In this document: positions 1 to 6,576 of the stretch, in pieces
Layout: each line of letters starts with the position of its first letter
How positions within the stretch are numbered: position 1 is the stretch's first letter
NCBI GenBank assembly: GCA_900757795.1
Contig: CAAEPE010000011.1
Coordinates: 1 to 8,457 of the forward strand
Direction of reading: 5' to 3'
Length of the DNA stretch: 8,457 nucleotides
Origin: an uncultured Phascolarctobacterium sp.
GTDB lineage: Bacteria; Bacillota; Negativicutes; Acidaminococcales; Acidaminococcaceae
Notes under the pieces: generated by a model
Database searches by the model: none
Told to the model about the DNA's origin: nothing
What the model saw: the letters and a program-made list of their open reading frames with translations, nothing else
Translations under genes and position numbers: made by a program

Positions 1-14
1 GCCCCCCGCAACCA
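1..14 (+). tRNA. 3' end of a tRNA, probably initiator tRNA-fMet (partial)
   Basis: The window opens inside a tRNA. Bases 4-10 (CCCCGCA) look like the 3' acceptor strand, followed by discriminator A11 and an encoded CCA (12-14). The ending CCCCGCAACCA, with A opposite the expected C1, is the well-known 3' end of bacterial initiator tRNA, which carries a C1-A72 mismatch. Only 14 bases are present, the anticodon is off the window, and the identity rests on this short match. It lies 9 bp upstream of tRNA-Thr, so the two are probably co-transcribed. Confidence 0.6.
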
Positions 15-23
15 ATTTAATAT

Positions 24-99
24 GCTGATGTAGCTCAGTCGGCAGAGCGTATCCTTGGTAAGGATAAGGTCACCAGTTCAATCCTGGTCATCAGCTCCA
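24..99 (+). tRNA. tRNA-Thr, anticodon GGT
   Basis: A full cloverleaf of 76 nt can be drawn. The acceptor stem is GCTGATG (24-30) with CATCAGC (89-95). The D stem is GCTC/GAGC (33-36/45-48) with GG in the loop. The anticodon stem is TATCC/GGATA (50-54/62-66) around loop TTGGTAA (55-61), and the T stem is ACCAG/CTGGT (72-76/84-88) with loop TTCAATC. The discriminator is T96 and CCA is encoded at 97-99. The anticodon at 57-59 is GGT, which reads threonine codons ACC and ACU. It follows the partial tRNA by 9 bp and runs straight into a terminator, so it is the last gene of a tRNA transcript. Confidence 0.96.
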
Positions 100-150
100 A
101 ATGTAAAAAAATACTTCCTAGAAATAGGAAGTATTTTTTTACATTTTTTT
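99..150 (+). terminator. Intrinsic terminator of the tRNA operon
   Basis: A perfect 22-bp inverted repeat (99-120 with 125-146) closes on a GAAA tetraloop (121-124) and ends in a run of T (144-150). The arms carry A7 and T7 tracts, so it could also stop transcription from the other strand. It starts on the last base of the tRNA CCA, a tight arrangement for a tRNA operon end. Confidence 0.93.
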
Positions 151-196
151 CATAACTGAAAGAAGATGTAGACGTTCAAACGAACGTCAGCATGTC
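151..196. other. Short spacer with a 7-bp hairpin and a shared 14-mer
   Basis: Between the tRNA terminator and the large repeat there is a hairpin GACGTTC/GAACGTC (171-177/182-188) with loop AAAC. The 14-mer TTTCATAACTGAAA (148-161) recurs exactly and in the same orientation at 8010-8023, next to the second repeat copy. I see no gene or promoter here. Confidence 0.5.
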
Positions 197-743
197 TTTA
201 TTCAACTTCTTTTGCTGCCAAAAGAAGTTGCAAGAAAAGCACGCGCTTTTCAAAGCGCGGCAAAGAATCTTTGACGTTTATATATAGTTCGCACTTTGTG
301 ACTAGGTTTGCCCAAAGCGTAGTTTTTGGGGCTAGTGGTTCCAGGTTATTTAGGCTTGCAATGCAAAGCTTTGGCGGTCTACCGCAAAGTGTAAATCTAC
401 TTTTAGCGTGCGAGCGGCACGGTAACGCAAGTAATGCTGCTTTTCTTACAGGCAAGAAAAGCAGCTAAAAGAGCCTTAATTGCAGGCAATAAGTCCCACG
501 AGCTTCAACATGATAACGTAAATTCGAAAAACTCATGTAGAATTTTGTTTAATTATGTTATCGCGCTGTACAAAACGCAAAAATTGCAATTTATTTTGCG
601 GCAGACCGCTAAAGCAAAAATCGCCGAGCGGTGCTTACCTGGAACCACGAACACGAAAGCAGTAGCAAAAATGTAGAACTAATAACCCAAGGAAAATGGT
701 AAAGCCCTTTTTGCTAAGCTTTTTGCGGCGAAGCAAAAAGCGA
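197..743 (+). repeat. Structured non-coding repeat element, copy A (candidate ncRNA)
   Basis: This gene-free stretch is a second copy of the sequence at 8069-8457, inverted. Bases 197-396 align without gaps to 8457-8258 (173 of 200 identical by hand), and 622-714 align to 8188-8096 (83 of 93), including 33 identical bases at 622-654. Structure from 5' to 3': a 12-bp hairpin (203-214/219-230, loop CTGC); a GC-rich hairpin CGCGCTT/AAGCGCG (242-248/253-259); a small GCCCAA hairpin near 310-332; long-range stem P1 (335-346 with 637-648, 12 bp perfect); nested inside it long-range stem P2 (368-391 with 592-615, one A-C mismatch and three G-T pairs); and a 3' hairpin GCTTTTTGC/GCAAAAAGC (718-726/733-741). 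The interior also holds a 12-bp hairpin (436-447/454-465) and a 10-bp stem (512-521/553-562). G-T pairs outnumber A-C mismatches on the plus strand, which favours plus-strand RNA. No promoter was found. Function is unknown; it could instead be a decaying mobile element. Confidence 0.75.
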
Positions 744-756
744 TTTTCCGCAAAAC

Positions 757-783
757 AAAAAAACCTGCTCCTTAGAGCAGGTT
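757..783 (-). terminator. Intrinsic terminator of rpsT
   Basis: Read on the minus strand, a 9-bp stem AACCTGCTC/GAGCAGGTT (775-783 and 762-770) with a 4-nt loop (771-774) is followed by seven T (757-763 on the plus strand are A; the last two overlap the stem). It lies about 13 bp past the rpsT stop codon. Confidence 0.9.
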
Positions 784-796
784 AGTCTTGTAAAAA

Positions 797-1060
797 TTAA
801 GCCATAGCGTTAACTTTTTTTGCAAGTCTAGATTTTTTGCGAGCTGCAGCATTCTTATGGATAATACCTTTGCGAGCTGCTTTATCGAGCAAACCGGAAG
901 CAACAGCCAGGTTAGCTTGAGCGTCTTCTTTTGCTGCGGTTTCAGTCAGAGCAGTTACTTTGCGGGAAGCATTACGCAGAGCTGCTTTAACCGGAGCGTT
1001 TTTAGCACGACGTTCTGCATCGGTTTTTACACTGCGGATGGAAGATTTAATGTTCGGCAA
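797..1060 (-). CDS. rpsT: 30S ribosomal protein S20
   Basis: S20 is a primary 16S rRNA-binding protein of the small subunit body. The product is 87 aa, the usual size, and very basic. The N-terminus MPNIKSSIRSVK matches the family's ANIKSAIKR-type start, and the C-terminal part GIIHKNAAARKKSRLAKK (65-82) is the characteristic conserved segment. The start is TTG at 1058-1060, chosen because it gives the correct N-terminus and has an AGGAGGTG site 7 nt upstream. The gene stands alone on the minus strand with its own promoter and terminator, divergent from lepA. A UUG start is also known for E. coli rpsT, where it takes part in autogenous translational control; whether that applies here is inference. 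Confidence 0.97.
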   Translation of the reverse strand: MPNIKSSIRSVKTDAERRAKNAPVKAALRNASRKVTALTETAAKEDAQANLAVASGLLDKAARKGIIHKNAAARKKSRLAKKVNAMA

Positions 1061-1067
1061 CGAATTT

Positions 1068-1075
1068 CACCTCCT
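1068..1075 (-). promoter_or_regulatory. Ribosome binding site of rpsT that fixes a TTG start
   Basis: The minus strand reads AGGAGGTG, a near-perfect anti-Shine-Dalgarno complement, 7 nt before TTG (1060-1058). It decides the start, because no in-frame ATG gives an S20-like N-terminus. Confidence 0.9.
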
Positions 1076-1095
1076 GATAATTCTTGTACTGCAAT

Positions 1096-1124
1096 ATTCT
1101 ATCATATTCACGCTGGTAGTGCAA
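1096..1124 (-). promoter_or_regulatory. Sigma-A type promoter of rpsT
   Basis: On the minus strand, -35 TTGCAC (1124-1119) is followed by a 17-bp spacer and -10 TAGAAT (1101-1096). A TG one base before the -10 makes it an extended -10. The predicted RNA start near 1089 would leave a leader of about 30 nt before the TTG start. Confidence 0.75.
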
Positions 1125-1192
1125 GAGTTTTAAAAAAATATTTACATGGATAAAGAAGCGTGGCAGAATAATACTCTTTAGCGTCTTGGTTA

Positions 1193-1222
1193 TTTACAGG
1201 CTTTACCGAAAAATGTTATAAT
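1193..1222 (+). promoter_or_regulatory. Sigma-A type promoter of the lepA-glmM gene run
   Basis: -35 TTTACA (1193-1198), an 18-bp spacer and a consensus -10 TATAAT (1217-1222) preceded by TG at 1214-1215 (extended -10). It lies back to back with the rpsT promoter, about 70 bp between the two -35 boxes. It is the only convincing promoter I see for the whole downstream run. Confidence 0.8.
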
Positions 1223-1255
1223 ATTTAATACTAATAAAATATATATATGTTGCAA

Positions 1256-1261
1256 AAGGAG
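1256..1261 (+). promoter_or_regulatory. Ribosome binding site of lepA with long spacing
   Basis: AAGGAG lies 14 nt before the first ATG (1276) and 17 nt before the second (1279), longer than the usual 5-10 nt. A stop codon (TAG, 1264-1266) in frame bars any start further upstream. An ATT at 1270 would be well spaced but is a rare start codon. Confidence 0.6.
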
Positions 1262-1275
1262 CTTAGAATATTTCT

Positions 1276-3072
1276 ATGATGGAAAAAAATATCCGCAACT
1301 TTTCTATTATTGCCCATATAGATCATGGTAAATCCACCCTGGCTGACAGATTGATTGAATATACCGGAACCTTGAGCAAACGCGAAATGGAAGAACAGAT
1401 TTTGGATTCCATGGACTTGGAGCGTGAGCGCGGTATTACTATTAAGGCGCAGGCTGTGCGCAGTATGTACAAGGCGCATGACGGTCAGGAATATATGCTG
1501 AATTTTATTGATACTCCCGGTCATGTAGATTTTACCTACGAGGTTTCCCGCGCGTTGGCAGCCTGCGAAGGTGCGCTCTTGGTAATTGACGCTACTCAGG
1601 GTATTGAAGCGCAGACTTTGGCGAATGTTTATTTGGCCTTGGATAACGATTTGGAGATTGTTCCGGTTATCAATAAAATTGATTTGCCCAGCGCTGACCC
1701 GGAGCACGTAAAAAAAGAAATTGAAGACGTTATTGGTATTGACGCTGCCGACGCTGTATTGTGCAGCGCTAAAACCGGTGTTGGTATTGAAGATGTTTTG
1801 GAGGCCATCGTGGAGCGTATTCCTGCGCCGCAAGGTGATGGGAACGCGCCGCTAAAGGCTCTTGTTTTTGATTCTAAATTTGATTCCTATAAAGGCGTTG
1901 TGCTTTACATCCGCGTGATGGAAGGCCGCATTAAAAAAGGTATGAAGATTCGCATGATGGCTACCGGCGCCGAATTTGAAGTTACCGAGGTTGGCTATTT
2001 TAAACCTGGTATTGTTAATATAGACGCGCTGGAGGAGGGCGAGGTTGGCTTTTTTGCCGCCAGCATCAAAAACGTGCGCGATGCCCGTGTCGGCGATACT
2101 GTTACCGACGCCAATAATCCGGCGGCAAGCGCGCTGCCAGGCTACCGCAAGGCAACCCCTATGGTTTACTGCGGCCTTTATCCCGTAGAAAATTCTGATT
2201 ATGATAATCTGCGCGACGCGTTGGAAAAATTGCAGTTAAACGATGCTTCATTGGTTTTTGAAGCGGAAACCTCCTCGGCTTTAGGCTTTGGCTTTCGCTG
2301 CGGCTTTTTAGGCTTGCTGCACATGGATGTTATTAAAGAACGTTTGGAGCGTGAATATAATCTTAATTTGATTACTACTGCGCCTAACGTAATTTACGAA
2401 GTGTTCCGTACTAACGGCGACGTGGAAATTGTCGATAATCCTTCGCTGTTCCCCGACCCGACGGTTATCGATCATGTTGAAGAACCATTTGTAAATGCTA
2501 CGATTATTGTGCCAAAGGATTATGTAGGCGCTGTTATGGAGCTTAGTCAGGAAAAACGCGGCGAGTATGATAATATGACATATTTGGACGATACGCGCGT
2601 GATGATTCATTATGCACTGCCCTTAAGCGAGATTATTTTCGATTATTTTGACCGTTTAAAATCTGCTACCCGCGGCTATGCTTCTTTAGATTATGAGCTT
2701 AGCGGTTATCGCTGCTCTAACTTGGTGAAGGTAGATATTTTGCTGAACGGTGAGCCTGTAGACGCTTTATCGGCTATTGTGCATAGAGAAAACGCTCAAG
2801 TGCGTGGACGGCAGCTGGTAGAAAAGCTACGCAGCTTAATTCCGCGCCAAATGTTTGAAATTCCTGTACAGGCGGCTATTGGCAACAAGGTTATTGCCCG
2901 AGAAAATGTGCGCGCTATGCGTAAAGACGTTTTGGCGAAATGTTACGGCGGCGATATCAGCCGTAAGCGCAAACTACTGGAAAAACAAAAAGAAGGCAAA
3001 AAGCGTATGAAACAGGTTGGCAGTGTGGAACTGCCACAGGAAGCGTTTATGGCTATTTTGAAAATGGATTAG
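1276..3072 (+). CDS. lepA: Elongation factor 4 (LepA), ribosome-associated translational GTPase
   Basis: LepA is an EF-G-like GTPase that acts on ribosomes, with proposed roles in back-translocation and in 30S subunit biogenesis. The 598 aa length fits the family (about 600). The GTPase domain carries the P-loop AHIDHGKST (13-21), switch I GITI (53-56), DTPGH (79-83) with the catalytic-type His83, NKID (133-136) and SAK (164-166). Domains II, III and V follow, with no EF-G domain IV. The LepA-specific C-terminal domain is intact: YGGDISRKRKLLEKQKEGKK (557-576). The start is ATG 1276 or, equally well by homology, ATG 1279. It is the first gene downstream of the extended -10 promoter and ends 30 bp before cdaA, so the two are probably co-transcribed. 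Confidence 0.98.
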   Translation: MMEKNIRNFSIIAHIDHGKSTLADRLIEYTGTLSKREMEEQILDSMDLERERGITIKAQAVRSMYKAHDGQEYMLNFIDTPGHVDFTYEVSRALAACEGALLVIDATQGIEAQTLANVYLALDNDLEIVPVINKIDLPSADPEHVKKEIEDVIGIDAADAVLCSAKTGVGIEDVLEAIVERIPAPQGDGNAPLKALVFDSKFDSYKGVVLYIRVMEGRIKKGMKIRMMATGAEFEVTEVGYFKPGIVNIDALEEGEVGFFAASIKNVRDARVGDTVTDANNPAASALPGYRKATPMVYCGLYPVENSDYDNLRDALEKLQLNDASLVFEAETSSALGFGFRCGFLGLLHMDVIKERLEREYNLNLITTAPNVIYEVFRTNGDVEIVDNPSLFPDPTVIDHVEEPFVNATIIVPKDYVGAVMELSQEKRGEYDNMTYLDDTRVMIHYALPLSEIIFDYFDRLKSATRGYASLDYELSGYRCSNLVKVDILLNGEPVDALSAIVHRENAQVRGRQLVEKLRSLIPRQMFEIPVQAAIGNKVIARENVRAMRKDVLAKCYGGDISRKRKLLEKQKEGKKRMKQVGSVELPQEAFMAILKMD

Positions 3073-3102
3073 TTTTGAAAGGAAATTGCAGGTGATAGAA
3101 AA

Positions 3103-3942
3103 ATGATTATACAGATGCAAAGCCTTTTAGCTACCATCAGTGTTTTGGACATTATTGATATTGTCGTTGTCGCTTATTTCCTCTATCGTCTATATTTAAT
3201 GTTGAAAAATACTCGTGCTGCTACCTTGGTGAAAGGTTTGCTGGTGCTGGTACTGTTTATGATTATCTGTCGTTGGCTAAATCTTTTGGTTATTAGCTGG
3301 CTTTTGGAAAAAAGTATGACGATGATTATGGTAGCGCTGCCCGTAGTTTTTCAGCCGGAGCTGCGGCGAGCCTTAGAGCAGATTGGCCGCGGCAACTTTT
3401 TCCACAAAAGCAGCGAGCTGAACGAGCAGGAATTGGAGGATATGCTGGGGTCAGTCGCTGCGGCAACTAAAGCTATGAGCGCCGCTAAGGTAGGCGCGCT
3501 GATGGTTTTTGAAAGAGCTACCGGTTTGATGGAGCGCATTGAAACAGGCGTGCCTGTGGATGGTTTGGTGTCCAGCGGGTTGCTGCAAAATATTTTTGTT
3601 AAGGATACGCCACTTCATGACGGCGCTGTGATTATCCGCGGCAACCGTGTGGTAGCTGCCTGCTGCCTGCTGCCGCTGACAGAAAATCGTAATTTGAGTC
3701 AGGAGCTTGGCACCCGCCATCGCGCAGCTATTGGTATGTCAGAGCAGTCTGACGCAATGGTATTAGTAGTCAGCGAGGAAACAGGCGTTATTTCTATTGC
3801 CCGTAACGGTGAATTGATGCGCTATCTTACAGTGGAGGATGTGAAAGAAATTTTACGTTCCTCTATTTTCCGCTCGCAAAAAGCAGTGAAGGATTCCTTG
3901 TATGATAAAATCAAAGGCTTTTTGGACGGTGAGAAAAAATGA
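3103..3942 (+). CDS. cdaA: Membrane diadenylate cyclase CdaA (c-di-AMP synthase)
   Basis: CdaA condenses two ATP into cyclic di-AMP, a second messenger controlling potassium and osmolyte transport and cell-wall homeostasis. The 279 aa protein has three hydrophobic N-terminal segments (about 14-33, 41-57 and 60-82), then a short linker and the cytoplasmic DAC domain. Both active-site motifs are present: DGA (173-175, in LHDGAVI) and GTRHR (203-207). The start is ATG 3103, with AGGTGAT (3090-3096) 6 nt upstream; a second in-frame ATG (3115) would truncate the first hydrophobic segment. The stop overlaps the ybbR start by 4 bp (ATGA, 3939-3942), which implies translational coupling with its regulator. 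The gene is also called dacA or ybbP. Confidence 0.97.
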   Translation: MIIQMQSLLATISVLDIIDIVVVAYFLYRLYLMLKNTRAATLVKGLLVLVLFMIICRWLNLLVISWLLEKSMTMIMVALPVVFQPELRRALEQIGRGNFFHKSSELNEQELEDMLGSVAAATKAMSAAKVGALMVFERATGLMERIETGVPVDGLVSSGLLQNIFVKDTPLHDGAVIIRGNRVVAACCLLPLTENRNLSQELGTRHRAAIGMSEQSDAMVLVVSEETGVISIARNGELMRYLTVEDVKEILRSSIFRSQKAVKDSLYDKIKGFLDGEKK

Positions 3943-4868
3943 GATTTTTTGAGCATTTAATCCGCAAAGAAAATATAGTGGCCCGTGTTTTAAGTCTGTT
4001 GGTAGCATGCGGCTTGTGGGTTTATGTGATGACGGATCAGAACCCAATTATTGAACGCAATGTGGAAGTGCGTCTGCAGCAGATAAATATGCCTAATAAT
4101 ATGATGGTATTTAATGCGCCGGAAAAGGTTGTAGTAAAAATTCGCGGCACGCGTAGTAAAGTTACAGATAATATAGAAAGCAAATTGAACGCTTCGTTAA
4201 ATCTGCGTAGCGTTACCGAAGGTCAGCAAAATATTCCTGTGCGCGTTACCTTTAGCGAGGGTGATGTGGTGTCGGTAGCGCCTAGCGAAGTTTCTATTTA
4301 TGTAGATACGGTCAGCGAGAAAAAAGTTCCTGTTATTACGCGTATGGTAGGCGCAAATAATAGTGATATGACTATCGGTAGCAGTGAAATTACTCCGGCA
4401 GAGGTTACGCTGCGCGGTGCTACGCATCGTTTGGAAAGAGTAAATAAAGTAGTAGCGCCTATTGACGTAACTGACCATCAGGGAAGCTTTCAAATGGAAA
4501 GTGAGCTGGTTGCAGTCAGCGATGACGGCTACGATATTCCCAATATGAAAATTATTCCTGAGCGGGTTATGGTACAGGCCAATATGGTTAAGCAAATGCT
4601 GTCCGTAGACGTTCCCATTAATTTGGTAGTAAGCGGCAATCTGCCTGAAGGCATAGCGGTGACTAAAACTGAAATTCTGCCGGAGAAGGTGCATATTACG
4701 GCACCGCCTTCCTTACTGAAAAATTTAAAGGCCATCAATACCAAGCCTGTGGATGTAAGCAAGATTTCGGGCAGCGCAGAAATTGCCGCCGAGCTGGATT
4801 TGCCTGAAAAGGTTATTCCGGAGGTTAGTACGGTTAAGGTGCGTTTGTCTGTAGAAAGGCAAAGCTGA
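3939..4868 (+). CDS. cdaR: YbbR-domain protein CdaR, membrane-anchored regulator of CdaA
   Basis: The 309 aa protein has a short basic N-terminus, one transmembrane segment (about 13-31, IVARVLSLLVACGLWVYVM) and an extracytoplasmic region of tandem YbbR repeats, by eye about 40-123, 128-214 and 222-305. Each repeat holds an 'EVPVxI/VxV...P..V.I/VRG' type pattern, as in IRGTRSKV (68-75) and LRGATHRL (158-165). Members with four repeats are common, so this one looks one repeat shorter or has one I could not delimit. In Bacillus, Listeria and Staphylococcus relatives, CdaR binds CdaA and modulates c-di-AMP synthesis. Its ATG overlaps the cdaA stop, with GGTGAG (3928-3933) 5 nt upstream inside cdaA. 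Confidence 0.93.
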   Translation: MRFFEHLIRKENIVARVLSLLVACGLWVYVMTDQNPIIERNVEVRLQQINMPNNMMVFNAPEKVVVKIRGTRSKVTDNIESKLNASLNLRSVTEGQQNIPVRVTFSEGDVVSVAPSEVSIYVDTVSEKKVPVITRMVGANNSDMTIGSSEITPAEVTLRGATHRLERVNKVVAPIDVTDHQGSFQMESELVAVSDDGYDIPNMKIIPERVMVQANMVKQMLSVDVPINLVVSGNLPEGIAVTKTEILPEKVHITAPPSLLKNLKAINTKPVDVSKISGSAEIAAELDLPEKVIPEVSTVKVRLSVERQS

Positions 4869-4874
4869 TAAATT

Positions 4875-6479
4875 ATGAAGCTAAAGATAAATAATGTGCG
4901 TATTAGCCTGCTGCATGAATGTACCCTAAAGCAGGCGGTGTGCAAAAAAACAGGTATTTCGCAGGAAGCTTTAGGTGAGGTAAAGATTTTGCGCAAGGCG
5001 GTGGATGCGCGCAAAAAAAATGAAATTTACTTAAATTATCATGTGCTGGCGGAAGTTGACGTTAATAATCGTTTGAGCAAGCGTCTTTTGGCGGATAAGG
5101 ATATCACAAAATTTACGCCTCCTGTTAAGGAGCAGGCAAAGCTGGGCACTTTGCCCATGGCTGCGCCGCCCGTGGTGATTGGCGCGGGACCTGCGGGACT
5201 TTTGGCTGCTTTGCAGCTGGCAGAATACGGCTACAAGCCGATTTTGCTGGAGCGCGGCAAGCCTGTAGCGCAGAGAGTGGAAGACGTGCAGCGTTTTTGG
5301 CGTACAGGACAATTTGACCATGCCAGCAATGTTCAGTTTGGCGAAGGCGGCGCGGGAACTTTTTCGGACGGTAAACTTACGACTAGAGTAAACGATCCCG
5401 TCATGGCAGAAATTTTGCAGCTTTTTGTAGATGCAGGCGCGCCGGAAAATATTTTGTGGGAACACAAGCCACACGTTGGTACGGATAAGCTGCGCGCCAT
5501 GGTAACGGGCTTAAGCAAGCGTATTTGCGCTTTGGGCGGCATTATTCGTTACGAAGCACATGTGACAGAGCTATTTGTGCAGCAAAATTCTGTGCGCGGC
5601 GTGGTTTTGGCAGATGGCGAACGAATTGAAGCGGGAGCTGTGGTGCTAGCCTGCGGTCATAGCGCCCGCGATACCTATGCTATGCTGGCGCGGGAGGGCG
5701 TGGGTATTACCAGTAAGCCATTTGCTATTGGCGTGCGCATTGAGCATCCGCAGGAGTTGATAGACAAGGCGCAGTATGGCAGTTTCGCAGGTAATCATTT
5801 GTTGGGCGCGGCCGATTATGCGCTGGTTTATCACACACCGGATAAATCACGCACTGCTTATTCCTTTTGCATGTGTCCTGGCGGACAGGTGGTGGCTGCC
5901 GCTTCTGAAGCCGGCGGTGTAGTTGTTAATGGCATGAGTATGTTTAAACGCGACAGCGGTATTGCTAACAGCGCGTTGGTGGTGAATGTGAGCGCAGCAG
6001 ATTTTGGCGCAGGGCCTTTAGCCGGAGTTGAATTTCAGCGCAAATATGAACGGTTAGCCTATGAGTTGGGCGGAGCAAATTATCATGCTCCGGCGCAGAA
6101 TTTAGCAAGCTTTTTGACGCAGAGTACGCCGTCCTTAGACGGCTTAATGCAGGGATCTTACCGTCCGGGTTTAACTGTCTGCGATTTGGATAAGGTTTTG
6201 CCGCGATTTGTGACGGATACCTTACGTTTAGGTATAGAAAGCTTTGGATACAAGCTGGCAGGCTACGCCGACGGCGTCGCGCTGCTTACGGGTGTGGAAA
6301 CGAGAACCTCTGCGCCGGTACGCATTGAGCGCAATAAAATTAGCTTCGTTTCGATTACTCATGATTTGCTTTATCCCTGCGGCGAGGGCGCGGGCTACGC
6401 CGGCGGCATTATGAGTGCGGCCCTCGACGGCTATCACGTTGCAAGAGCAATTATGCAGCGTTTTGCGCCGTGTAAGTAA
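4875..6479 (+). CDS. FAD-dependent dehydrogenase of the COG2509 type, substrate unknown
   Basis: The 534 aa flavoprotein begins with a small N-terminal domain (about 1-85, starting MKLKINNVRISL) typical of this family. A Rossmann FAD-binding fold follows: VVIGAGPAGLLAALQLAEYG (100-119) with GxGxxG at 103-108 and the ribose-binding acidic residue in LLERG (Glu126). Further family-like signatures are NVQFGEGGAGTFSDGKLTTR (152-171), FCMCPGGQVV (331-340) and the C-terminal FAD motif YPCGEGAGYAGGIMSAALDG (500-519). No signal peptide or membrane segment is seen, so it is probably cytoplasmic. The gene starts 6 bp after the cdaR stop, but its ribosome site is weak (GAAAGG at 4854-4859 is 15 nt away), which suggests translational coupling. 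The reaction is not known; the position between cdaR and glmM does not reveal a substrate. Confidence 0.9.
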   Translation: MKLKINNVRISLLHECTLKQAVCKKTGISQEALGEVKILRKAVDARKKNEIYLNYHVLAEVDVNNRLSKRLLADKDITKFTPPVKEQAKLGTLPMAAPPVVIGAGPAGLLAALQLAEYGYKPILLERGKPVAQRVEDVQRFWRTGQFDHASNVQFGEGGAGTFSDGKLTTRVNDPVMAEILQLFVDAGAPENILWEHKPHVGTDKLRAMVTGLSKRICALGGIIRYEAHVTELFVQQNSVRGVVLADGERIEAGAVVLACGHSARDTYAMLAREGVGITSKPFAIGVRIEHPQELIDKAQYGSFAGNHLLGAADYALVYHTPDKSRTAYSFCMCPGGQVVAAASEAGGVVVNGMSMFKRDSGIANSALVVNVSAADFGAGPLAGVEFQRKYERLAYELGGANYHAPAQNLASFLTQSTPSLDGLMQGSYRPGLTVCDLDKVLPRFVTDTLRLGIESFGYKLAGYADGVALLTGVETRTSAPVRIERNKISFVSITHDLLYPCGEGAGYAGGIMSAALDGYHVARAIMQRFAPCK

Positions 6480-6576
6480 AAAGTTTGGCAGACGCTGCTT
6501 TAATCAAGCAGCTTGTAAAATAAATATTGTTGCTGACAAGAGAGCAAGGAAATAGATTTTAGGGAGGATAAAAATT
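6480..6576. other. Spacer before glmM with a small hairpin
   Basis: This 97-bp gap is the longest within the gene run. It holds a 7-bp hairpin GCTGCTT/AAGCAGC (6494-6500/6506-6512, loop TAATC) followed by TTGTAAAATAAA rather than a T run, so it is at best a weak terminator or an RNA-processing or stabilising hairpin. I found no convincing promoter with room for a leader. Confidence 0.4.
6561..6567 (+). promoter_or_regulatory. Strong ribosome binding site of glmM
   Basis: AGGGAGG lies 9 nt before ATG 6577. It contrasts with the weak site of the preceding flavoprotein gene and supports independent, efficient translation of glmM. Confidence 0.85.

Noticed and set aside
271..299. Promoter in copy A from TTGACG (271-276)
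   Set aside because: No -10 box stands 16-18 bp downstream; the nearby TATATA is far too close to the -35.
198..455. 85-codon minus-strand open frame in copy A whose frame also aligns without gaps in copy B
   Set aside because: The 27 differences between the copies over the shared part fall on codon positions 1, 2 and 3 as about 11, 7 and 9, with no third-position excess. Copy B has an in-frame TGA, and no ribosome site is seen. The frame is a by-product of a conserved non-coding sequence.
271..676. Two plus-strand open frames (271-468 and 434-676) in copy A
   Set aside because: They lie in the repeat, have no recognisable protein features or ribosome site, and span hairpin arms; the second is not preserved in copy B because the middle segment differs in length.
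197..743. CRISPR array or group II intron
   Set aside because: There are no regularly spaced direct repeats. No intron domain V hairpin, GTGCG-type 5' boundary or reverse transcriptase was seen.
857..1153. Open frame opposite rpsT
   Set aside because: It is the complement of the conserved S20 gene and runs through its promoter; no family resemblance.
1231..1833. 200-codon minus-strand open frame opposite the lepA start
   Set aside because: It is a shadow of the lepA GTPase domain, with no start signal and no homology that I recognise.
6530..6558. Promoter for glmM (TTGCTG, 17 bp, TAGATT)
   Set aside because: RNA would start inside the ribosome binding site (about 6565), so the message would lack a usable Shine-Dalgarno.
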